Below, in pieces: positions 45,801 through 57,800 of a DNA stretch of 64,000 bases. The notes beneath the pieces are model-generated. The model did not search any database. It saw only the letters and a list, made by a program, of their open reading frames with translations, and had not been told where the DNA came from. The position numbers and the translations under genes are program-made. Numbering within the stretch: position 1 is the first letter of the stretch; the number at the start of each line of letters is the position of its first letter. Source of the stretch: Aplidium turbinatum (lineage: Eukaryota > Chordata > Ascidiacea > Aplousobranchia > Polyclinidae); assembly GCA_918807975.1 (NCBI GenBank), contig OU964922.1, positions 27,764,329-27,828,328 of the forward strand. The letters are read 5' to 3'.

Positions 45801-48800
45801 AAAACGACACTCAAAGAACGTGGCAATGTGAAAACAAGGCTTTACTACCAACTTAATTACTGCAGTATAGTCTATTTATATTGTTATTTCTCGAGTCGAG
45901 TGAAGCAAGAATTGACAGCCCTATAGTCACGTGTTTTCGACTATCGACAAACATATGGTTTTAAAAAGTATTAGCCTAATGGCTAGCGTGAAGGCCACAC
46001 CGTAATGGTTAGCAAAACACGCGCTCGCTGTTCTAAAGTGAGTAGTTAGCCTTGTGCTGACGCCAGTAAGATAATTCCTTCTCTAAACATTGATATTGTT
46101 GATGCATCATAGTCATTACTAGCAAAAAGGAAACGTACAAATTCGTGTGCTACAATTTGGGTAGAGAGGTTTCTTTTTTTAAAAAATTAAAACAGATATA
46201 ACTGAGCGACAACACAACATTTAATATTACAATATATATTTCATTTAGGGGTAAGCTTACTTATTATTTATCAATAATAAATATCTTTCTATTATAAGCT
46301 TGATAACGGCTCCTATATGCATAGACGAAAACGTTTGCTGTTTTAATTTTTGTTTTTATAATTTAAAATATTGTGTTGTTGCTTAGTTAGTTTTGTTTTT
46401 GGTTAAAATGTTCATGTACATCACACAACAAGAGTCGACTCATTACAAACTTGGTTGGTGTCTATGCAGTAGCGCACCCAAAAGGGAGGAGTGAAACCTC
46501 TCATTGAGCTTGATGTCTTTATTGTTTATTATTTATTATGACTTTTATGCACTAGTTGTCGTTTACTTTTTTTATCAGCGCAACTGTTTTTAACGTAACT
46601 TTTTTTGTTCAAGCCTGACGTAAATATAGCCAAGAAATTGTTTGTGACAGAACGCAAAGATAAAAAATGAGCTGCTGGTACCAAAATAAGGCTAATACCA
46701 TGCTTATACACTGCACTACAAGCAAGTTACAGATATTGTTCCATCTTTACATGATTGTAGTACTAGTAGCCTGTACAACAACTATTAATTCTACAAAATG
46801 CTAACTTAAATAAGATTCTTTATGAATAAATGATTCATATTTGTTGATGTAGGCGTACTTGTATAGAAGTAGGTTAAGGCTGTGTTATGTCTTGTTTTCA
46901 ATTAACTTTTCTTGTAAAGAATGTCGTTTTGATGAAAAAACCATTGTTTCGACTGTCTGCAATGTTGTGTAGGCTACAAGAATAAGAATTGTCCAATAGT
47001 TTGCGTTTGCGTTTGCCTACATCTGCATGTAGCCGACAGCATGTAATTACCAGTAGCCTACTGAATTCTTAATTCAATTAATAACTGATGGTTTTATTTC
47101 AGGTCGGGAATGATGAATCGACAGAAAAATAAAGGGACTTGCTTTAACGACCCAGCACGAGAGCCTAACTTTAGAATCACTGGGCCACCCGCCTATACCC
47201 AAAAGGGTAGGATTAATTTGCTTGTTAACATTCAACATAACATTTAAAATAAGTTGATTGCTTTAACCCTTTGTAGTTTGCAGTGGCGTGTATTTCAAGT
47301 GTTTTTCACTTTTTTCATCAAACAGGAATACGTATTTATTTCAACTACAGTATATTCAATGTTGAAAGGTCTTTGATAACAAAATTGTTATCAGCTTTGC
47401 CGTTTAGATTTTTGGAAAGCAACATGACAGAGAAAATGCTGCTTTTAAAAGAACGAAGTTATTCTGTTTCATCTGAAACGCTTTCTACAAAGATCTTAAA
47501 ATACATTATATTTTCTATTAATTATATAATTGAAAAGGTGAGAACGAAAAGTACTCAAGTCACATTTCAATAAAAACAAATTCAGAGCACTTCAAAAATC
47601 TCTACCATGAACACTGAACACTTTGCTACGACATCTGTTCCTAAAATTGGTACCTAAGTCTCCAACAGCACTTTTTTGTGCAGATATCTTCAGTTCAGTT
47701 CAGTTGTTTTTATTTCTGACCATCATATCAAAACAATACACGTCAACATAGCAAAGGTCGAGAAAAGGGTAGAAGCGACAAAACGCGAACGTTAAAACGT
47801 TAGGCCTAAATCTTGTCAGGATATATGAGGTCCATAGTACAATTGCTTACAGAGCTCTGAATTTATTTTTTCAAATGTAACTTGAGTACTTTTCGTTCTT
47901 AGCTCTTCAATTAATCTGCGGAATGAAATAATCAGCGATTTAAAATCTCGCGCATTACTGCGAAGCAGAAGCATTGTCACAAATGTAAGAAAATTGAAGA
48001 GGAGTAGGTACGGTATTCTAAGAGATGATTTTTTTTAAGTTTCTTGTTGAAATTTTCATGTTGCACGGACTAGATAGAGAAATAAATTTTAATAGCACAA
48101 ATTAATTTTATACACAAAAAGTGATCGAAAAGTTTTGTCTGCGCAGCCATGCAGGCTACAGACAAGATAAAGATCACGAGGTAGTTTTGAAGACATGTGA
48201 AAATGAAAAGTTGCTTTCCACTTTGCATGCAAAATCTTCTACTTCACTCCACATTCTTACATTTCATACTGGAATTTCCATTCCATTGTTACTTTCCATG
48301 AAATTGTTACTGCATATAAAATATTTATCACTACGTGTTGCAAATCACAAAACCATTAAACACTTTTTCAACGACAGTTACTGCTTGTGAAAAATTACTT
48401 TGTTTGATATTGTACTGTATTTAAAAAAATCAGTTTGCCTCAACTAAGAATTTTTTCTATTTAATATTTTGTTAAACAACCGATGATTTTTATAATGTGA
48501 TTATCAACAATATTGTAAATTTTTAGACTTCTACCTCAATGCTAACTTTGGTTCGATGAAGAGAACCCGGAACAAGAAATCAAGAAAAATACTTCGTAGT
48601 CCAAGAATAAAAACGAAAAAAGGCTTAATCCAATGCCTTCGATTTTGCTACCATGCTTACTCGGTAGCTCAAAATGCAAAACGGTCACTGAAAGTTTCTA
48701 TTGAATACGAAGGACAAGATGAAAATGTTACAAACAAAAAAATTCATATTTGGAACATCAATGAGAAATCGGAAGGTTTGTCTGTGTTCTGGAATTACAC

Positions 48801-51800
48801 AGAAATTAACATAAAAGGACAACAGGATGGCTTTTATAAGGTATACTGTAGAGTTATAGTTCATCCATTTCTTTAAATATGCTTAAAAATAATGTTTTTC
48901 TGCAAACCAAATAAAGAAATTATTATTTTCATTATGATACCTTTGTTTAAACGTATGCTAGATATCTAGCAATGGCGTAACGGTGTTGTCTTTCTGCTTT
49001 TCCTGGGATTGTTCTGTTCTTCCATTGCAAAATGGTCGCCTGTACAGCTGAGTGGTTGAAGAGTTTGAAGAACGTTTTGGAAATCAAAAGACAAGAAACT
49101 TCTTTTTCGTCTGAGCTTCTGGGGCTGAAGATTCATCAATTTACTGCACCAAGTTAACTACGTTTCCCGCACTTAACTGAAAGATTACTGGCGAGGAGCA
49201 AGTCTTCGGTTTCATTATCCAAGGCAAGCAGACATTCCACTGCGGTAGGTACCTTGAAGATGGTATAATCATTGATGGTGTTGTCTCCGTCTGTTCCTCA
49301 GCACCACATTTACAAAAAGAGAAAGATGCCATTCCCCATTGGCATATGGTTGAGCAGAAAAACCCAAACCTTGAAAGAAGACGGTTAAGACTCACCCAGG
49401 TCTATCTCGGTAAGGAAGCTTGCCTAGAGAATCATCGTTAAATGAGATTGGATACGACAACACGAAGATATATGATGAGGTGTTAAGAAAAAATCTTTTT
49501 AAGCAAACAATCTCTCATAAAAGAACATATTTCTTTCTACCCAAAATTCGTTTAATTTAGCCATATTTAAAATATTTATCTTTTAATTATTGCTGTTATT
49601 CTTTAATGCATCTAAGTACAACTTTGTTTTGCTTACTTTCATTCCAGATATATTTCAAAGCCACAGTATATCGTTATAAGCATGAATATCCCAGATGCCA
49701 TGATGTAGCTCAAATAGCCTTGACTGACATTAGTGTTTCAAATAGTCACTGCGAAGGTAATTATGTTTAAATGTTAAACTTTATTTGCATTCTACATAAT
49801 AATCAACAGAGCTTATGCTCACCGTTGGATTGCTGTACTTTTATTATCAGATGCAGATGTATTACTAGTCAGACTGTTAGCTACTCAATAATAGTGTAAT
49901 TGGGCGTTTTTTTAACTTACTCTTTCTCTGCTTCTACTGCTCTTGGCAACAAAATTCTTTTATATCATTAGGAGTTTGCAAAACGCAAAATAAAAATGTT
50001 AGAAAATTTCAGTCAGGCAACAGAAATAGCGGTAATAAAAATCTACAAAATGTGACAAATCCGGCCGCATCTCCAGGTAGCCATGCCTACATTCATATAT
50101 TGTACATACAGAAGAAGACACCGATGTCAATGAAGTAGCAGATGAACAGTCAATCGGAATGAATTTGGAAACAAAAGTTAGAAAAGACCAAACTTTAATA
50201 ATGGCTGTAAGTGAACGTTACCATGGTTTCGACAGTGAAAATAGATTTTGCTTACGTTTTTCCACCAAATGGCTTTAAATAATTTAGTTTAAACTACTAC
50301 CGCAGTGGTGAAACTACTGCAAACTACGCTGGCATCGCAGCTGGGGTGACCGAGTATAGAACGGTTTGCGCTTCGCTCGAAAGTTCCTTGGTTCGTCTCC
50401 ACTCCCACTCCAGAGCATGCGCGGCCGTGTTTCAACGACACCTAACAGCATGTCAAATCAACATTGAGTAATTAACTCGATCACTCTTCGCTTAGTTTAC
50501 AGCTCCTTGTTGTCTGTTGTGTTGCACCTGTAGTCGCAGTGTAGTCAACTGCACAGTTGGTATGTCGCAATAGTGCAAAATAAAACATCACTGTTACATT
50601 TAGAGCTGTGCTCCTCTTTGGCAACAAAATTGTGGATATGCTCGTGAAGCAAATGGAGTCTGCTATGAAATGGATGTCAACGACAAAGGAATTCAAGCAC
50701 TACGCAAGCACAATCCTGTTCTCAGAGGTATTGTGACAAACAACTACGTCCATCTGTCATTTAAAACTTAACCATAGGAAAAGGTCGTAGGCAGAAAATA
50801 TCGCCGCGTTGCTAAACACAATTGAAGCAGGAAATTCACTCAGAAGCCTGGCGCTAAAGTTTTAGCAAAATTTACTACAAAATAACTAATAGGTAAAACG
50901 TGGCTTCGTCGCTTGGAGCTTGCTCAAGGGTCAGGGCCGGATTTAGTCTAAGTGCTGCCCCAGGCAGATAAGAAAAGTGGTGCCCCCTAAAAAAATTTTT
51001 TCGATGGTGCTCTACGAGCTATATTTTCAATTCTTTACAAAAAATTTATTTGCACTGTTTATTTGAATACATCAATGAATGTCATTGTATAATGAACTAA
51101 TTGTATAAAATCGCTTCCGGCGGGCTTTTTCTCTTGCAAACAAATCAATAATTTCTTCAAAGTCTGTAGAAATAAGTAAAGATAAGTTAAAACTCAAAAA
51201 TGTGAGATCATTCATGTGATCATGCTTCAACGTAGACCGCCGTGCATTCTTGATCAGCCTCAAAATAGAGAATCATCGCTCTGCACTGCAATTGATTTAC
51301 ATACTTTAAGCATCAAGGCAATAAGTACACAAAATAGCCTGCAACTTTTCCATCAACCTAACGTTGACTAAAACATGTTTTCTAGGCTCCTTTAAATTTA
51401 CTAACAGTGAAACAAACCGAACAAAGATCAATAAAAATTGCACTGACAAAGCCTAGCCCTCCATACTAAGCGAGACAGATAACTAAAAGAAGCGCTAAGC
51501 AGCACATATTGTTGAAAACCAATGAAGCGTGAAGTATTCTAGGGGCAATGACTTTCCATACATAACTTGCTGCACTGTTTATAAATGTGTGTGATGTGAT
51601 AACATATTTATTAATTGCTATATGGTGTCCGACGTTTTCTTCGTAAACAGTTCTTCGTAAAACAATTCTTCGTAAAACAGTTCTTCCCAAAGCATTTCTT
51701 CGTGCATGCAATTGAGATTCGATGTATACGAAGATATGCTTTACGAAGAATTGTTTTACGGATTTCATTTCACCAACAACTGTTTACGAACAATTATTTT

Positions 51801-54800
51801 ACGAACAACTGTTTACTAAGATTTGTTTTACGAACAACTGTTTACGAACAATTTGCTTATAACCTTTTGTCTGGATATGTTTGTTGTGAATTATTATACT
51901 CACATACAGTATTATCAATGTAATATATCCGTATATTTTGCCGCCCCCAATAATTTGCCGCCCTATGCAACTGCCTACTCTGCCTACTGATAAATCCGCC
52001 CTGTCAAGGGTAGCTTATTGCGTAGTAAAACTTTCACCTAAACTGTGTTTAGCTGAAAGCACTATCTCCACAACGTTGCTAAGTTCAAAATGTTCTTTTG
52101 GCATTTTCATTTTTCTACAACTAATGTAATATAATGTTCACAGAATGCATTCGTGGAAAAATTGACATAGTGTTGCTGGTAGATCAGTCAGGGAGTGTCA
52201 ATCATTGCAACTTCCAAAAGATAAAGAGCTGGCTAAAGAACATAGTTCGGGGATTTAATATTGGAGAAACAGAGCAAGATATTGGGATTATTGTTTACAG
52301 TTCAAGAGGTAAACCAAAAGCATGGTTGAATGATTGTAAATGTAAAGATTACATAACCAAACAACTTTTTTTTTCGTATGTCAGAGATGTTTCAACGGCT
52401 TTACAGTGTTTTGGGGCGGTTTTATTTCGAATTAGCTTTACATTTTGAGATAATCGTGTTTTAATAGTTTGCAAATAGTGATGATAACCGCGTACATGTA
52501 GCTGTCTTTTAAACTTTAGAACGTCCATAATATCCAACATAAAAAAATGCTTTGACCAATGTTATTGATAGAATTTTAAGCATAAAGTTTAAACATATAA
52601 ACATTTGTGAAAAAAATTGACAGCTAATCTTTGGCTTAGAGGTGGTATACATGATGATGATGGCTATATCAAAGTACATTCAACATATACATGAAACCCT
52701 TAAAGAGTAAGTTATATCAAAGTAGCCATAATAGTTAACCATGTAGAATTTATAGATAAGTCACTATATCGAATACGTATTTCCAGATAGAACACATGAG
52801 GCAATACCGCTGGGATTTAACGGTCACTTGAAGTCTGGTTCTCATAAAAAAGAAGACATTGTAAATACTCTTAAAACAATTTCTTACGAAGCTGGAAAAA
52901 CTTTCACAGGCAAGTACAACAATGCGTTTCTGCAGTGCAAGTAGCTTACATTCTCCAGTAAACGACTATATGCTAATTTTATTGTAAAATTCAACCTTGA
53001 AGCGTCTTTCAAAAACAGGTTTAAAAGCCATTGTTTAAAAGTTTTATTCATTTTATTCAACAGGTAATTTTTAAAAGTTAAAATTACGTTTTAGATTTAA
53101 TAAGTGATTTTAAAACGCGACACTTTTTATACTTTATTTTGCATTAGCCAACATGAAGCATGGTTTATCTTCTACTTACAGCATTAGGCCTACACCTTTA
53201 AAACTTTTATGTTTAAAGAACGTCAAACTGGCTAAGCTTTATTGATTTAAACAAAAATTGCTTCTATTCTCTTGATTTAAATTAAATAAATTCATCGAAT
53301 TTTCAATACTGCTTTCGTAAAATTCGCTCAAATCAATTCACATTTGTTACATGATGGGATTAAAACTGCAGTGAATTGGATAATATAATAATAATATATA
53401 TAATATATAATATATAATATATAATATATAATATATAATATATAATATATAATATATAATATATAATATATGATATATAATATATAATATATAATATATA
53501 ATATATAATATATAATATATAATATATAATATATAATATAATACGGTACTTTTGTGCATATCTTCGCTAAAGTGGTTGTTGTATCCAGGCTTACGCCCGG
53601 TGGTTGAAGCTTTAGATTACATAAGTGGACGGAGGCAAGCAAGACAAGCTTTTTGTCCACCTTCAGACATGCGTTAAGTGTCTTGCCATGACACAACCGC
53701 ATGCTCTTGAGCGGTGTCGAACCGGGGTTCTTTCGAGTGCCGTCCCCGGACTCTCACTACTCGGTTATGCAACTGACGGTATGGTGCTATGCAGTTGACT
53801 CTGGACTGAAAACTGTGGTAATTGCAAAACCGCATTGCGTTGTCCTCACGACATTGCACTGTTAATGATGACACCAAAACCTAAATTGTGGTATAATAAA
53901 GTGTTTTAATATTTTCTTGTCTAAGAAATTAAATTTAAAAAAAATAATAATAAGAAAGTAACGATTCATGAATGAAACAAGTGGTTTTCATAGGGAGAAA
54001 ATTATGGAAAATGGTCTACCAAAATATTTTTTTTAGGTTTTGCTTTGAAAATGGCAAACGAAAGACTGGCCGCTTCAAGACAAGACGCAAAAAAGATAAT
54101 TATTTTGTTAACTGACGGGGAAACATCAAAGGACAACCACAAAGAACTCGTGTAAACATGTTTTTAGATTTTTCTATATTTATTTAATTTTTAGTGTTCA
54201 TTTGTCATAAGACGAATGAGGCCATCTTAAGTTAATTATCTTTATCACATGAAGAAATGTATTTGATGTAAAACGTTTGTCTGTGCGTGCTGAAACAACT
54301 CAGTGCCAGCATGTTCAGTAGAGTATCTAGGGGAGGAAGTACTTGGTCACATGATCATCCCCAAGACTGAAAAAATACATGCAAATTTTTTTCGTTTTTA
54401 CAATTGTTTTTCTGTCACTTTGCTTGCTCATTACTGTACATTTCATTAACTGGTGGCATCAGCGGCAGATCCAGAGGTGCAATTGGGACGATTTCTCTCC
54501 TAAAACATAAAAAGTAGCTTTGATTGTGGTGTATTTGCAAGATAAGTTTAATGCAGATCTACATAATATCATGATGTTTTGGTAAAATCGCCCTTCACTT
54601 CCCTTTCAAGGCTACTTTCCGGACCCGCCTTTGGGCGGCATATTTTAGGCGAAGAGTCTTTTAGCATGGATATTGGTCTAAGAGAGTAGACTAAGTTTGT
54701 CTTTTGCTTTTCTAAAATAGTGAAATATTCCATACTTAACACATCGCTTGCTCAACTTCTACGGAAATCTATTACAAATTTGGTAAAATACAAAATGTGA

Positions 54801-57800
54801 GTCTTAACATGTGGCATAATTTGGCCACAAAATGCCAAAGTAGACCTATTTGCTTTTTCATACATAATATTATTTTTGCTTCTTAGAAATTTTAGTGCCT
54901 CTCCATTTTTTTATGGATTAGCAACTCACCATATTCAACTCCAATATGCGTATTATGGAGGGCCGTCGGAAACAGATCGCTTAGCAACTCGAGTTTCTTA
55001 GCAGGTTCGTCGAGTAAATGACGAAATCGAAAACTATTTTTTGATTGAACGCCAGGAAGACGGTGCACAACCAGGGGAGAGTTTAACTGTTGGAGGTCTG
55101 GGCACTTTTAGATCGGGGAGCCCGTAAAAAAAAGTTTTTTTGCGCCGAGGGCGCGTAAAACTTTACAAGGTAACTTGAAAGTCACCCACACCGTTGCTAA
55201 TGCCTTTACGCCGAGCTCAGTCGCCACCTTGTGACTAAAAATTAACCTTGAAAGAAAAGGCATCTTGCAGAGATTTCAAAGGCAGAGAGAAAATAATTAT
55301 AATAACACAAAATCACATTTTTGCACGTCGGAGGGTCCGGGACAACTGCACCCTCTTCCCCCCTAAATCCGGACCTGTGCACAACACGGTCCAACTAATC
55401 AGTAAATCACCCCATTTCTGGGATATCACCCCCACCAGTGGTGACGTTTTCCGAAGTTACGCCCCAGTAAAAGAAGAAAATCATGAAGAAGGAGGACACC
55501 GGAGATTACAAGAAGGAAATGGAGCTATCTACGATTTGGAACAAGTATCTACGATTTCGCCACAGTGGCGATCATTACTCGTGTGGGAGTGATCAAGAAG
55601 ATTCTGAAGGAATGGGCCATGGTTAAGATGAAGAATAAAATCCTCACGGCGAGAAAGACGGCTGAATGGAAAACTTCATTGAAGGCCAGTTTTTGCCTCC
55701 ACACTCTTTTCTACGTCGTTGATGACAAATTGCTGCACTCACGCGAGGTTGATTTAGTTAAGGACCAATGCGGAGCACGCATTGGTTTCATTAGATTGGG
55801 AGGTGGTGAAATCTGAAAAGAAAAGGGACAAGCGGAAGGAGCAACTGCTTTCGAGAGAGAAGCGAGAAAACGAGCAGAAGAACGCGAAGAATGTACTCAC
55901 GACTCGGATGACGACAATACAGAAGAAACTCCCAGAAAGCGATTCCTTTCAGAGTGCTCGATCGGCAGAGAAGAACTCAAAAAAGAGCAGGAGCGATGTA
56001 CTTTCGATCTGCATAAAGTTGCGCGTGAGGCGGAAAGGTATGGAATTCCGAGTCGAGCAGCAGCTGCCCTCGCAACCGCAACATTACTGGACACAAAAGA
56101 TGATTTCAATCCGACAATGATAGTCAACAAAAACAAGCTTGTTCGTGCACGAAAACGGCTCCGTTTAAAGACGAATCACTTCGCTTCCAGTTCGCTCGGC
56201 ACAATAGTTGAAGGCCTTTACTTCGACGACAGAAAGGATACAACCCTTACATTGAATGGCATAACTGGCTATCGTCAAAAATCAATCGAAGACCACTACG
56301 TGATGCTGAAATACCCAGGATCTGAATATATCGACCACGTTTCCATTCAAGGGCGTTCAACTAGGAACAATATTGCCAAAACGATGTTGGCTGCTCTTGA
56401 AGTCAAGGGAACTGACGTGAAATGCATTCGGGTCGTTGGCTGCGACGGAACTGCTGTCAATACAGGTAAGCACACAGGGCTATCACTACCATTGAGAAAC
56501 ATATTGGGAGTACGGTGCAATAATCGATTTGCCAGTTTCACCTCAACGAACTCCTGACGGGAAAAATCAGGACCGCAAACCTTCAAAGGATTTATCAGCC
56601 GTGTCGTCGCTAATGATAAGTGCAAAATGGGAGAATTTGCAGTCGTCGAGTTCGAGAAGACAAAATCCAATCTGACGGAAGTCGATGAGGTGATGGAAAT
56701 TAGCAGCGATCAAAAGTAGGCCTATCTGCTCGATATCGTGTTGATCATCGAAGGAAGTCTGCCTCCATAAAGCATTCGATTCCGTGACCCAGGAAAACAG
56801 GGTCATGCACGATGACTTACTCTCGCTTCAAGGATATGCCGACTTTATATCTCGGAGCCAGAACCAACAGAGGCGCTGATAGAAATGACGACGTAGGCTA
56901 CATCGTTAAAGTTTACGCCCCGATGTGGCTTACTACCAAGCGAAACAAGAAGATTCACTTTGCTGCTCAGTCCTTCCTTCGGTTGGTTAAGCTGACTCGC
57001 TATCTGATAGGCCATCAGACAATCTTACAATGACAAAATGACAATGACAGGCTATCTGACAATGCGTAAGCTCGCAGTTCATCGGATCCAGAAAGCAAGG
57101 GACGAGTACACGACTACACGGGTGGGATACGTCGTTTCGAAATTCCTAAACTAAACTTTGGGTACACAGACTTGACAACAAACTCGTTGCTCCGGTGGAG
57201 CGAGCGGAAACTCACTGAGCCGCCAATCTACGCGATTTTAGCATCTAACAGCTCACAGAGCTTTTCGTCGAGACCGATGTTCCTATATCGATTGACAGTT
57301 TTCCGTGCTGCACACAAGCAGTTGAGCGCGCAATCAAACTCGTCACCGAAGTAAGCGATGAAGTCATCTGCCATGACAGCAGACATGAGCTTATTCTGAC
57401 GCGAACTGCTGCTCGCTCACAGTGTTCACGTTTTGAGTCAAAGAAAGATTACATTCTGTGATTGTTTTTGACTGTTTTTGTCGTTTTGTGTATTTTATAT
57501 TTTTTTAATTATTTAACAATTTTCTTTTTTAAGAAAAAATGTTTTTTATTTTATTTGGGTAATATTGACTTTTTGTGCGGCGTTTTCCCGCGGCCCGATC
57601 TAAAAAAAAATTTCAGATTATTTGTTTGTGACCTAAGCCTCCTATCTGAGCCGAGTTGCTAAGTGATTTGACAAAAAAAGTGCAGTGACGGCCCTCCCTA
57701 ATGCGTATGTACCATTATTTGGGTAATAGTGGCTAAACAAAAATAACCAAAGTTATTGAAAATAGTTACAAAATGTAGAAAATATGTGGCCGACTGCATA

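Larger units (their letters stand above)
50932..52003 (-). mobile_element. hAT element with CAGGGCCGGATTTA ends, decayed
   Basis: Termini CAGGGCCGGATTTAG and TAAATCCGCCCTG (one-base gap), with the perfect 8-bp duplication TCAAGGGT at 50924-50931 and 52004-52011. It is 1,072 bp in integrin intron 9. The - strand keeps the end of a transposase (51072-51263). The middle (about 51636-51860) is an array of TTCGTAAAACAGTTC-like units in both orientations. Confidence 0.9.

Noticed and set aside
47326-47537. A possible extra exon in the MAM region, with acceptor catcaaacag and donor gtgaga
   Set aside because: It would enter at phase 1 and leave at phase 0, which cannot join exon 5 (needs phase 1). 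Without it, exon 4 joins exon 5 to give a proper MAM strand.
51615-51923. Open frame with RKQFFVKQFF-like repeats
   Set aside because: It is the translation of the TTCGTAAAACAGTTC array in the hAT element; the repeat is at the DNA level.
53392-53541. Possible CRISPR-like or regularly spaced array
   Set aside because: The units are contiguous with no spacers: a microsatellite in an animal genome.
53328-53702. Tyr/Ile-rich open frame on the - strand
   Set aside because: It is the translation of the AATATAT microsatellite plus part of a SINE.
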